From Catonia carolina (lineage: Eukaryota > Arthropoda > Insecta > Hemiptera > Achilidae), in contig JAQMRL010000005.1 of NCBI GenBank assembly GCA_035578175.1, positions 51,751,722-51,815,721 on the forward strand: DNA of 64,000 nucleotides. The letters run 5' to 3'. Position 1 is the first letter of the stretch. Each line of letters starts with the position of its first letter. The position numbers and the translations under genes are program-made. Positions 22,248 through 33,418 of this stretch are shown here, one piece after another. The notes beneath the pieces were generated by a model. That model saw only the letters and a list, made by a program, of their open reading frames with translations, did not search any database and was not told where the DNA came from.

Positions 22248-22732
22248 ATGATAATCAGTGATATATATACTTGACGGACATATGCGTTATAACAAAGCAA
22301 TATTTATAATGCCAATGGAATTTACCGGAATGTGAATGGCCCACATTTTACGTTGTTATTCGTTCGTGTTGACGAGGTTCGTTTGACAGACGGACAATAA
22401 ACAGAGTAATGAAAACATCCGGGAAGTTAAAATATGTATGATGTTTCAATGATGAACTGTCAAATAACAATGTATCATGCCGTTTATGTACAGAAATAAA
22501 ACCGACAACATGTACAACAAATATGGTTGAGACTGACAAATTACTTTATCATGATGAATTAACGTAAATTGATATTAAATTATGAACGCAGTCATATTTA
22601 AATTGACTTTATCACATGACATAGACTATTTATCTCATTGTGACTGCAAGCAAAGATGGAATACTATTGTTATTTTTATTCAACCAATTTTTTTTCTTAA
22701 ATACAAAATTTATACCAGTTATATACTGTAAA
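22248..22732. other. AT-rich stretch without recognised gene
   Basis: Nothing identified. Confidence 0.4.
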
Positions 22733-23122
22733 TTGCCCGTAACGGGCAGGTAGAGTGTTTCACTATTGCACTCGATCTGTTGGTTCCAGGGCTAAAAAAA
22801 ATAGTTCTGTTTCTTATCACATAGTCAGCCAATTTTATGACTGAACTATTTAAGAACAGAAGAGGTGTTGTAAAAAAACACTAGTTACAGTTATCTCCTC
22901 TGAGAGTAATGAATTTCACTATACAGCCAGATCCTGTGGTGAAAAAGTGAAGTTGTCATTTGCACGTTGGAAAGTAGATGCTTTTCAAAACGCCTGGCTT
23001 GCTGAAAAGCATACTCTTTCAACTCAGTGAAGAAGGCAATAGTAAACCACCTCACTCCTCGTTTTACTCAGTAAAACCTCTAGAGGTTCAAACCAGACTT
23101 TCGGCTGTAACCTAAACAACAA
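22733..23122 (+). repeat. RepB copy, near full length
   Basis: Begins 'ttgcccgtaacgggcagg' and ends 'cggctgtaacctaaacaac'. The internal frame that opens with MNF is broken by an early stop (after VVKK). No target duplication could be assigned. Confidence 0.85.
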
Positions 23123-23186
23123 TACAACATACCACTGAGAATATGACAAGGTTACAAAGCAATTAATAAAACAAAACTGCTCATTA

Positions 23187-23702
23187 AAGGCAGGGGGAGT
23201 GTTAATTATTTGTATTTAGTCTGCTAGTGCCAGGGCTACAAAAAATAGTTCTGTTTCTTATCACGTGGTCAGACAATTACGTGACTGAAGCATTTATGAA
23301 CAGACGAGGTACAGGTGTAAAAAGACACTAGTCAAGAGTTTTCTCCTCTGGGAGTAATGAATTTCATTACACAACCAGAGCCTGTACTGAGTGAAGTGAA
23401 GGAGCCATTTGCCGCGTGGAAAGTAGATGCTTTTCAAAGGGCCTGGCTTACTGATAAGCATACTTTTCCACTCAGTAATGAAGGCACGGGTAAACCACTT
23501 TCTTCCTCGTTGTACATGGTAAAGCCTCTTGAGGTTCCTCTAGAGCCTAAGTAAAACGAGGTGTGAGGTTGTTTATAATTGCCTTCCTCACTGAGTAGAT
23601 GAGTATGCTTATCAGCATGCCGGACCCTCTAAAAAGCATCTACTTTCCATCCTGCAAATGACACCTTCACGTCATTCACCATACAGTCTGGCTGTATAGG
23701 AA
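23187..23702. repeat. Two RepB copies in inverted orientation
   Basis: A plus-oriented copy (23187-23545) meets a minus-oriented partial copy (23546-23702), so that 'gtaaagcctcttgagg' faces 'ctctagagcctaagtaaaa' and the pair can fold back. The plus copy has an open frame (23357-23554, MNFITQPEPVLSEVKEPFAA) whose last codons run over the inversion junction. Confidence 0.8.
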
Positions 23703-23873
23703 TTCGTTATTTTATTCTATATATGTAACTTTTTTCATTTATTTTAAACTATTTCATTTCTTTTTAATTTTAGGTAGCTAATGTAGGAAATACTGCGTCT
23801 TTTAATCGACTATTGGGGCCGAACATTATTCTTTAAATAATAGTCACTTATCACTTTAACTTAAGTTTAAGTT

Positions 23874-24262
23874 ACAGAATAGCTTCTTCACGTCTTTAAT
23901 GTCCTTCTTTATTTTTCAAATTGTGGAAAGATAAACATCACAGTAGACAACCACTTGTTCATGGCTTTTGTTAAGAGACAGGGAAAGGAATTTTTGTTTT
24001 GCTTCAACTTCACAGTATTTTATTACACTGCATATTAGACTTCGTTCAGCACTGTGTTTTTGAGAAACTAACATTTCTGTTTACGATAGCAAACAGTTGT
24101 ATTCGTACAGTTAACCTATACAAAATTCCGCGATATGTTGTACGTGCTTGTTGTCGTGTTAGTTGTAATGAAATTAAAGCAGTCGCGCATGCGCACTGAT
24201 GTTTCCCCTTTTACCCCTCGTAGCAATCAAAGGCAAACTCGTGACTCAAGTAACTATACTTC
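23874..24262 (-). pseudogene. Decayed helix-turn-helix-like sequence, copy 1
   Basis: Paralogous to 51345-51738. On the minus strand the peptide LNKSHEQVVVYCDVYLSTI-KIKKDIKDVKKLF (stop marked by the dash between I and K) can be read near 23885-23975. In the second copy this reads LSKSRERAANYCDVSLSSI. The pattern resembles a transposase-type HTH (a cycle of 'A..C.VS.S.I..I') without proof. Upstream (minus strand) lies a conserved 'agtgcgcatgcgc' motif. The parent gene is not identified. Confidence 0.5.
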
Positions 24263-26640
24263 GTGAGATACGCGTTTGTAGGATGAACTTGACCTACATT
24301 TTGTTAAGTGGACAAGGTCAAACAGACAGGTTGACCACTACTTAATTTTTAAGTAGAAAAGATCAAATCTAGTAATACCTGGTATATAAATTTGTTAAAA
24401 CTTTTAAATAATATTAATAGCTTTATAATGTATAGATACTGGTAAATAATAATAGCAGTTTTTTTTTATTAATAGAATATCAGTTAATTTTCAATCATTT
24501 TTATAATTTGTAACATACGAACAACGAGATTAGAAATGAGTAATACTTTATCAAAATGAACAACTAAATCATATTTAGTAAAAAGTAAATTAAAAATCGA
24601 AATTAAGATAAAATATGTAATTAAAAACATTTATAACTGTAGTAATATACAGTGTATATTGTTAAACAGTGATCCGATTTTTCTGAATAGTTTTAAAATA
24701 TTCAATCAAAATTCAAAGAAGACATAGTCGCTTGAATCATAAAATCGTGGAGCGGTACGCCATCAGATTCCGTACCGAACACATTGTACTAACGCTCCAG
24801 TAAAAATTTAAATTTATAATATTTAAAATGACTAATCTATGTTAAATTATGTATCAATGAGTAGACAGAGTTGTGAGCTATAATATATAGTAAAATTTAG
24901 AATGGAAGTTCGGAGAATAGATTGAATTACTTCAAGTTTGAAATAGCAAGATTCCAGTTTTGTAGACCGACGCTATCAACCAACGCTTCATTTTATTTTC
25001 AAGAGATTGTAACGGGAACCGGTAAAAGTCAACTAAATATTTATTTTCATTAACTGATATCCATTTAAAAATATATTTATTAATTTTTCAAGAAGTCAAC
25101 ATTAAATAATAATCAAAATTTCTAAATATAAAACCAGTATTACATTTACATTTAAATAAGTACCGATATTCTTTTGTTTTATTTAAAAATTTTCAATTGT
25201 TGTACTTTGTAAGTTATAGAATAAACAATAAACAATTATAGTTAATAAACCCTGAGATTATTTTGATTTAGAGTCATTATTTTGTTATATTAATAATTAT
25301 TTAATTTATTTTTTTATTTTTTAATTAAACGTCTTAAATCAAAATTTTTGTCTATTTATTTTATTTTTAAATTGTACAACCGTAGTGTTGCTACACGTTC
25401 CATACACAGGCATCATTATTCATTTTATCTACTATAGTTATAAATACGATAAGATTTTAAAAAGTACGTTTAAATAATACAGTAGTTAAATACTAAAAAA
25501 AAGTTGGTAAGAGAAAGTGTGCAAAACTTCACGACTGATATTTTACGCACGAACAAGCTAAAACTTAAAACATATATAATAATTAAGCTTAGAAAATTGC
25601 ATCAATTAACTAGTCAAAACAAAAACCATAAATTAACAACTGAAATAGGAGGAAAGCAAAATAACGATATATTTTAAAATATCCAACAGGAAGAATAAAT
25701 TAAATAAAAAAAGAACGAAGAGATTATTATCGAGTAAAATAGAATTTATTTAAAAGTATATCTGAACAGGCACACGCATGGATACTACCTGAAAGAATTT
25801 AAGTTAAGCAAGCATCGACCTTTATAAATTATATATACAAATTCTAATGAAAACAAGTACCGTTGAAAGGAACGTTGTTTCACTTAATTCGTTTTAAAAA
25901 CAGTACAATTTTAAGTGAGTATAATGAACACATACGATGTAAAATAAAAGAGAAAAGAATTTAGTATATAAAATTCTTTCTTTCACTAATTTAAAAGATC
26001 ACTTAAAAACATGAAAAGAAAAGGGACTGCAAGTTAATGATTGTGATTAATGAGATTCCTTACTTAGCTAATAAAATTACTGTAATTATTCTTTAAAAGA
26101 TACAAAAAACAAAATCAGCTGATATATTAATTTAATGTATCTGTCAGAATGTACTTTCTACGAAGACATATTAAATAGATACTTAAAAACCATTAAATGT
26201 AGTATTCAGAGTCAAATATAATTTGAATAATTCCAGGGGCTCCGCCACCTGGTAATTTTATTTTTTCGCGATTTTCTTTTTTACTGAAGCGAAACGAGAT
26301 ATCGTTTATTCTTTTCTGTGGGAGGGAGTCATTACTAAGTACTTTAAGCTAACAAACTTATAATTTGGGCATGATTAAAAAACTTTTCTAACCGAAATTT
26401 TACTTTCGTTTAACAACACAAAGACGCCTTTTAGACTGCTTTAATACATGCAATTAGTATCGTGTGTAAATGCGACAAGAAATTGTCCGATAAAAATTTT
26501 GTAATGCGGAAAAGGGTTAGGAAAGGCGTTTAAACTATAAAACAGTAGTTCCATTTGAATTTAATAAAGACAAATTTATCTTTACATGTACTGTATCTAT
26601 TATTTATATGTTCAATTTTTCAAAATGCCACAAGTTTGTT
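24263..26640. other. 2.4 kb AT-rich DNA without recognised gene
   Basis: Mostly AT-rich. A short block at 26234-26310 (ggggctccgccacctgg, then gaagcgaaacgag) resembles repeat-end material but could not be assigned. Confidence 0.4.
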
Positions 26641-26659
26641 TCTACGCCAAATGTACCAC

Positions 26660-27288
26660 GTACACTTAGAAAATAAGTTCAGCTGAATTTTGTCTGTTTG
26701 TATGTTACGGCATCACGCAAGAACCGCTGAACCAGATTTAATGATTTTTGGTATCTAGGTTCTGGACATAATCGAAATGAAAATAGGCTACACATTTTTT
26801 TTTAAATCACCAAGGGATGGGAGAGTTCAGAAGGAGGGGTAAACAAAAAATTACAAATTTTTCCGTTAAAAGTCAATGTATCAAAAAATGTTATATAGAC
26901 CTAATCGAATTATGAAACTTTTAAAGACGAATAAGTTTGATTATGTAAAGTTTTTCATTTTCAAGCATAACACCTTTTCTCGGTCACATTGTCAAAAATG
27001 AATCAGTCGTCTAAATAGTGGTCACCATCGTGGTCTTCCTATTGTGATTTACCTTTCATTTATTATGAAAATAATAAAGCGTTGCATATCATAATTTAAA
27101 AACACCAATATCTCGCTTTTATTTTACATTTAACTATTTCTTTTTTCATAAATAATAATGCTGACGTTGAAAGGAGGTAGATAAAAATGAATATTTAAAG
27201 AATATCAGACCCGACAGGGATCGAACTCGGTACTACAACCGACCGTCCACGGCACGAAAGAAACCGTCCGAAGAACGGGTACTTTAGC
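26660..27288 (+). repeat. Possible second Helitron-like element
   Basis: Contains 'ttgtctgtttgtatgttacg', 'caagaaccgctgaaccagat' and ends 'gggtactttagctag' followed by T at 27289, resembling the opening phrase and CTAG|T end of Helitrons. A tRNA-like box B (cgagttcgatccc, minus strand) lies at about 27200-27225. No paralogue in the window, so the borders are uncertain. Confidence 0.4.
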
Positions 27289-27842
27289 TAGTTTTTAAAT
27301 AAACCTCAGCAATTAGTACTTTTATAGACACTTAACGGCAGTACGTCAACGCAATCACAACAATCGGAAATTTAACAACCGGAAGTAGACTAAGTAAAAC
27401 AACGAAATAAACATCAGTTTGCAAAATTTCAATAATATTTTAATATTCATGGAACGATCAAGTGGAACATATATAATGCAAGTTTAGAATCGGTAGTAAA
27501 ACTACGAAGAAAGTACAGACTTAATACAGTTAAAACAAACAAAAACAATATGCAGTATATAGTTAAGAAGATATATTACCCCCATACCGCAAGACAAATA
27601 CGTTTACAGTAGTGTTATATATTGAAACAATATATCAACGGATGACTAAAAATAAAACCGAGCTACAAAATCGATAACATAATGGTAAAATATTACCAAT
27701 ACAATTCATTTTGTATAACCCTATTGTTTATTACATTTACGGAAATAAATATACATAAATAAACTGTATTTAGATGAACCAAATACATAAATATATATTT
27801 TTACCTTATCGCGCTCTCCCCAGTTTAGTATCCTGTTCCAAC
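27289..27842. other. AT-rich stretch without recognised gene
   Basis: Nothing identified. Confidence 0.4.
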
Positions 27843-27925
27843 AATAAAAATCTGGTGTGAAACACTCACACGACTTTTCCTAACCAATGTAAAATTAAAA
27901 ACGAACTAATTTTTTGTTTTTTCCC
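27843..27925 (-). repeat. HINE-like hairpin end, interrupted copy (left part)
   Basis: 'aaaaatctggtgtgaaacac' with the 6 bp hairpin stem gtgtga / tcacac, then 'actttt' and 'ccaatgtaaa'. The same element continues at about 28585, so the DNA between is inserted. Confidence 0.7.
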
Positions 27926-28054
27926 ATAACAGGCAGGTGGTGTGTTAAATTATTTACACTCGATCTGCTAGTTCCTGAGCTTATCACATGGTCAGCCAAT
28001 TATATGAATGAAGAATTTATTAAGAGAAATGGTAGGGTTGTAAAAAACACTACT
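27926..28054 (+). repeat. RepB fragment (5' part)
   Basis: From 'cccataacaggcaggtgg' to 'aaaaaacactact', cut off by the foldback element. The remaining RepB sequence is missing on the far side. Confidence 0.75.
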
Positions 28055-28576
28055 GCTTAACGAACTAGAGACTGCAGATGAAGGCGGAGCATAGTGACAT
28101 AGATCACAGCACAGAGCCAATTGACTTTCTTTATTCGTATCCTGCGTTGTCACGTTGTAATCCCGCTATGGATGAGAGCCTAACGAAATGTCAGCTGGAG
28201 TTCGGTGGAACAGAGTGTGACTTAGTAAAAAAGGCACCTCACACCCGACCTTGGCTGTTATTGGCTAGATCTCAGCTGCAGTTTATAGTTCGTTGAGGTA
28301 TAGTAAAGTTATCCTTAAGTTAATATTTTATACCCCAAAGAACTCAAGTCTCCAGATGAGATCTAGCCAATAACAGCCAAGGTCGGGTGTGAGGTTGCCA
28401 CTTCGCTAAGTCACACTCTGTTCCACCGATCTCCAGCTGACATTTTGTTAGGCTGTCATCCGCAGCGGGACCACAACGTGACAACGGAGGATACGATTAA
28501 CAACAGTCAATTGGCTCTGTGGTGTGATCTAGGTCACTGTGCTCCGCCTTCATCTGCAGTCTCTAATTCGTTAAGC
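28055..28576. mobile_element. Foldback element with 222-225 bp arms
   Basis: The left arm (28055-28279) and right arm (28353-28576) are inverted repeats, roughly 85-90% alike by eye, separated by about 73 bp. Outer ends are gcttaacgaa / ttcgttaagc. The whole element is less AT-rich than its surroundings. A 72-codon frame in the left arm (28078-28296) is not conserved in the right arm and is treated as spurious. The superfamily is unknown. Confidence 0.88.
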
Positions 28577-28584
28577 TATAACAA

Positions 28585-28700
28585 TATTTTCATATTATGA
28601 GTGAATGATCCAAAATGAAGATAAACCTTTAGAGAACTTAAAAAAAACTAGGCTTTGTATAAAAATGGTTAAAATAAAAGATGTAGGTTTTTATAATTTT
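28585..28700 (-). repeat. HINE-like repeat, right part of interrupted copy
   Basis: Resumes at 'ttcatattatgagtgaatga' and 'ccaaaatgaagataaacc', then 'aaactaggctttgtataaaa'. Together with 27843-27925 it frames the RepB plus foldback insertion. Confidence 0.65.
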
Positions 28701-30160
28701 TTGTAGTCTAACTAGGTTAAAATCTTAAACAAAAGAAAATCAAAATTCGACACTCGATGTCGACAGAATCGTTTAGTCGGTATACGGAAACATCGAAATC
28801 GTTCCTCATATAATTTCAATTTTTTCAAATTAAGAACTGTCAAAACAGTTCTACACACTTCCTCCAAAGTCTACCCACACCTGTACTACCTTCAGGTTTG
28901 TGCTTAAGTGCTTCGAGGGGGATTCTTCCTGAGCAGTCAATTTTCCTCTTCTATTAAACCCATAGTCTAAATTTAACTTTTATAACCAAATACGAGAACA
29001 ACCAATGCTTTATGCCCTGCGAAGAAGGAAAAAAAGATGGGACAGAAATTTACAACTGTTCTAAAATCTTTTAACAGTTTTGAAATGGTTTTTGAAAATA
29101 ATCCTTCACAGTTGTTTCTTTTACTTCAAGAAAAGAAACGATATCTTGGTTCGCCACAACGGTAGTGTATTAAGAGTCAGAAATTCACTTCTTGTTGTAT
29201 CAGACTATTTTTAGCAATGGGATTTCGGTTTTTGAGCATTGACATAGCTTCTATATAGTTTTGAATCACTTGTTTCAGTAGCTACATGAATCGTCTTCTT
29301 TAGGACTGTCACCGGAATTGACTCAGGAAAAAATAAAGATCAGTCCAGATTAAAGGGATCCGGTTAAACGGAAATTTAGGGTATCTTTTAAAGCATATAA
29401 AGAAAATTAATGTGATTTTTCAAACTATCAATTATTTTTAAAATTTTAAGTACTTCAAACATACGGTTTGAATAAACTTCTACATATAACGAAATAGAGA
29501 ATAGATTGTGTTTGCGCGCACGCGCGAGCATATATATTAAAATAAATCCCCTAGTAAAGGAAAAAATAACTTACGAAATAAATCTAGCTCAGTTTAAAAA
29601 CACAAAACTAAATATAACAGCGTTAATGTAGTACAAGAGAATAAAATGAAAGAAAAAAACTGAAGCAGCTGTTGGTTAAGATTGGGGAGAAAACAAATGT
29701 TAAATTTAAATTTTCTATCCTTTCTTCATTAAAATAAAAACAACAAAAATAAAACGATTGTAAGTTAAAAATATATTTTAATATTTACAAGGATACCTGT
29801 TGAGTAAATCCTTTTTTTGTTAACGTCAACTTTTAAGCGAAACAAAGTTCCTTGCTTGCAAAGCGGAATGACTATATGGAACCTTTTTCTGTTATTATGT
29901 CTATTATTACTATTACTAAACTGGTTAAATGCCATTATGTTTATAATAAACACATAAACATTTTGATACCTATGTTTATTACATGAAATAAAAAAAAGAA
30001 AAACATATAAGATGTAATAGAACTGACTTAAAATGTCCAATAATGTTAATTGTACAATGAACGACATAACTGTAGCTTAACATAAAATGCCCGTGAAAAT
30101 GTTATCAAAGGAATCATTTAATTCTTCGTTGGTTTGATACGTACGCAATCACAATCATGC
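28701..30160. other. AT-rich stretch, one weak repeat match
   Basis: The piece 29286-29318 (tgaatcgtcttctttagg, ctgtcaccgg) resembles 51244-51278 and may come from the same decayed element. 29513-29530 is a short GC-alternating run (gcgcgcacgcgcg). No credible gene. Confidence 0.4.
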
Positions 30161-30162
30161 TG

Positions 30163-30515
30163 TTGTTTAGGTCATCAGCCGAAAAGCTGGTTTGAACCTG
30201 AAGAGGTTTTACCAAGTACATCGAAGAGGTGATTTACCATGCCTTCCTCACTGAGTGGAAAAGTACGCTTATCAGCATGCCGGGCCCTCTGAAAAGCACA
30301 TATTTTCCACTCTGCAAATGACACCTTCACTTCATTTACCACAGGGTCTGGCTGTATCTTTTTGCACCTCTACCTCTTCTGTTCTTAAATGATTCAGTCA
30401 TTTAATTGGCTGAACATGTGGTAAGAAACAGAACTATTTATTTTAGCCCTGCAAGGAACTAATTGAGTGTAAATAATTTGACACTCCATCTGTTTGTTAT
30501 GGGTAATATCATGTT
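30163..30515 (-). repeat. RepB copy
   Basis: From 'gttgtttaggtcatcagcc' to 'tttgttatgggtaat'. About 40 bp around the 'aatgaaattcattactctc' block is missing. Confidence 0.82.
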
Positions 30516-30548
30516 ATAAAAGAAAAAAGTTGTGTGAGAGATTACATA

Positions 30549-30628
30549 GCCGCCTCCGTAGCGTAGTGGCAGCTTGCTGGGCTACAACGCGGAGGTCCCG
30601 GGTTCGATTCCCGGCTAGGGTCTGGAAA
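30549..30628 (+). repeat. tRNA-like SINE-3 head, best preserved
   Basis: Box A region 'gtagcgtagtggcagc', a run 'gctacaacgcggagg' and a perfect box B 'gggttcgattcccgg', then 'ctagggtctggaaatt' and 'acaactccgacgttc'. Length and boxes fit a tRNA-derived SINE head. An intact acceptor stem was not seen. Confidence 0.7.
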
Positions 30629-31651
30629 TTGTAACAAGTAACAACTCCGACGTTCTATTTACATAACCCACCCCTGGGTTAAAAACCAAGATATTGATCT
30701 TCTTCTTCTATTATGGATTAGCCACATGGCCTGTTCCAGATTGTCCATCTTCTTCGTGTTCTACCCAACGACCGTACTCACTACACGCCCCGCCCTGCAA
30801 AACGCTCGACTAAAGCGTACACTTAGACCTTACCTCATATATCAGCTGCAAAGACAAAACCAATGGCTTTCTGGGGAGGGGGAATCCCGTACGAACAAAA
30901 ATAATTATCAATGGGTAGAACAGGTATAATATTTTTAATACCAGGGATATGATTTAACGTACACTAGAAATGCAGAATTGATATAGGCTCTCTGTACATT
31001 AAACTATGGACACAAAACATAAATTAAAAAATTAAACACCGATTAACAAACAAGTATAACTTTCCTAATAAATAAAAAAACCTGTTTCGTGCTAAAATAT
31101 TTACAATAACGACGGCAAAATAAAAGAATTAGCCCAATACATTATACAAGTTTAAACAAAAATTAAATAAATAATTTTGTAAACAGTATTTTATTTTCAA
31201 CGTTAACTAATTAACAACAGATGTTGCGAGCATTGAAATAACGACCAATTCGGAATTAAAAAATTAAAAAAAAGTTATTTAACATATTTTGAACGACTAA
31301 TATTAATACAAGAACGTACATAATACAATAAAAAATTATAACAATAATAAAAAAATAAAAATAAAGAAAAGTAAAATAAGGATGAAAAACCTGCGATAAT
31401 TGTAATTAACATCTCAGATATGTAACAATGGGCACCACCGGGCACAGACTACTAATTTTAGGTTAAATTAAATACAGTCATAATATGGGTAAAAACACGT
31501 TACAAAATAATAATCGGGTATTAGATCAAACACGAAGCACCTGGTTTTTAATAATTATACATTCAGTAATTAGTCGAATAACCGTGTCCTTAGTATTACT
31601 AAACCATTTATTCATAAATATTAATGTGTTTATTATCGTTAATTTTAACTA
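30629..31651. other. Stretch without recognised gene
   Basis: 30720-30900 is less AT-rich and carries a 67-codon frame without recognisable product. The rest is AT-rich. Confidence 0.4.
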
Positions 31652-31654
31652 CAG

Positions 31655-31740
31655 TAGACTTCCGATAATCCGGCACGTTCGGGACTTTTCCGGTACCGGA
31701 TTACCGGATCATCGGGCGGTACCGTGTGTGATCGGTAGAA
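31655..31740 (+). repeat. Solo pogo/Tigger-like terminus
   Basis: 'cagtagacttccgataatcc' preceded by a TA-containing flank resembles the termini of pogo/Tigger-type elements and the ends found here at 39451 and 50141. No partner end was found within the window. Confidence 0.5.
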
Positions 31741-31980
31741 TTTCAAAGTTCTCGAAAGGAATTAACTACAATTCCGTTCGGGTTTTCAACAGATTACCAT
31801 CTAAAATAAGACTTTAAAAAACTTTGATCGGGAAGTAAAAGGGTTTTTTAACCAAACAAGCACTTTATTCTGATCAGGAGTTCTTAAACTATCTTACAAA
31901 GAATGCTCTTCAAATGTAATGAGTGTAAAATTTAGAATTATGAAAAATTGTTAGTGTAAATGAATAACAAATTCTAATGT
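31741..31980. other. Short stretch without recognised gene
   Basis: Nothing identified. Confidence 0.35.
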
Positions 31981-33120
31981 CAACATCGCATGCGGTTATA
32001 GGCATACCACCTTCCCACACTCGTTTGAAGAGCTTTATCTCAACAAAAAAAAACATAACGAATATTTTTGAACAATACACTAAATTAAAGCCTGTTCTTT
32101 CCTGCACTGATTGGTTTGATTTAGATTGTTTTATTTAGAAATTAATCAGAGATAACTCCAGCAATTTATGTAAAAAAGTACGCAGGTTTTAGCCGGTTTT
32201 CCGTTAATGTGGTTTTTAAACGCCCATTCATTTATCCAGGCTTTTCATAAAAATCGGTGTTTAAGTACGTTGAAGATCAGAGTTTTTTTTCTATAATATG
32301 AATATTTTAAAAGTTACATCTCATGTTCCATTTTAATATGCCGGCCATTTTTAAAAAAAGTGTTTTTTTGGCTCCACGTAAACATAGGGAAATGATTTTT
32401 GGACTGAACCATGCATTTTCATAACAGTATTATGTTAAGCAAAGCGTTTATATTTTTTAAAAAACAACATCGTTAAATAATTTAAAATAAGCTAAGGAAT
32501 GAGTTGCAGCAGGAAAACACAACAGTTTGTTTTTCTAAACGACTATACTAGGAGTGGATACCGCTATAGAGCTCAGTTTCCTCTCAAGAAGTTTAGAGGC
32601 TAATAGAATTTTCTGTTAACACCACATATCTATTTCCAATTACACATGCAAAATACAATACATGGCACAATACTGCAGTAAAAATGCATGGTTCAGTCCA
32701 AAAATCATTTCCCTGCCTTTACGTGGAGCCAAAACACAATTAAAACAAATTCCCAGCATTTTAAAATGGAATATCATACTTTTATTTTAAAATGTTCAAA
32801 CAGAGAAAACTCTGATCTTCAACGTACTTAAACGCCGTTCTTTTACGAAAAGCTTGGACGGAGTAACGGACGTTAAACCACATTAACGGAAAACTGGGGC
32901 TAAAATCTGAGTACTCTTTACTAGAAAGTATTTAGTATGCGTAAATTGATGTATCTCCGACTAGTTTGAAAATAAAATAATCTAACTCAAACCAATCAAC
33001 GCAGGAAAGAACAGGCTATAATTTTGTGTAGCGTTCAAAAATATTCGTTATGTTTTTTTAGATAAAGCTCTTCATACGGGAGCGGACAGGTGAAATGCCT
33101 CTAAGCGCATGCGCGATGTA
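31981..33120. mobile_element. 1.1 kb foldback element with ~460 bp arms
   Basis: The left arm (31981-32440) and right arm (32660-33120) are inverted repeats. Matching landmarks are 'aaagcctgttctttcctgc' against 'gcaggaaagaacaggct', 'gtacgttgaagatcagag' against 'ctctgatcttcaacgtac', and 'gatttttggactgaaccatg' against its complement. Similarity is uneven, with small indels. The 220 bp loop has no coding signal. Such very long inverted repeats are typical of Foldback-type or long-TIR MITE elements. No target duplication was identified. Confidence 0.88.
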
Positions 33121-33134
33121 GCATGCTACATCGC
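33113..33134. repeat. Perfect 22 bp palindrome
   Basis: The half-site gcgatgtagca is followed directly by its reverse complement. It sits at the outer end of the right arm of the large foldback, next to 'gcgcatgcgc'. Function unknown. Confidence 0.85.
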
Positions 33135-33184
33135 ACGAGTGTAGACATAGCTAATGATTTTCAATTCAACGGACTTTCACAACA

Positions 33185-33418
33185 ATGGACACATCGAGCA
33201 GTGACGAACTAAATATTGACGAAACAAAATCAGGGCAACTTACTTCTATGCCAGTAGTCTTCAGTTCGTGTCCCAGTCAGAAATTTTCATCAATCACTCT
33301 TCACCGGCCCCATTTGTCTCAATATGCACAACAGTTCGACAGAAAACAAACCGCAATGAAAAGAACCTCGAATAGTTCATTTATGAGGTTTTACACCAAT
33401 TTTCTTCTTTTTTTTTAA
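33185..33418 (+). CDS. Unassigned small ORF (77 codons)
   Basis: Opens in a favourable context (acaacaatgg) with MDTSSSDELNIDETKSGQ. The N-terminal half is rich in Ser, Asp and Glu, and the frame ends in a hydrophobic tail reading into a poly-T/A tract. There is no repeat match and no recognised domain. It could be a decayed first exon or chance. Confidence 0.2.
   Translation: MDTSSSDELNIDETKSGQLTSMPVVFSSCPSQKFSSITLHRPHLSQYAQQFDRKQTAMKRTSNSSFMRFYTNFLLFF

Noticed and set aside
28078..28296. 72-codon plus-strand frame
   Set aside because: It lies in the left arm of the foldback, is not conserved in the complementary arm and has no recognised domain.
30549..30628. Functional tRNA gene
   Set aside because: The internal boxes are good, but the same head recurs at 2.66 and 7.29 kb joined to 'ctggaaat', and no paired acceptor stem was seen. 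A SINE head is more likely.
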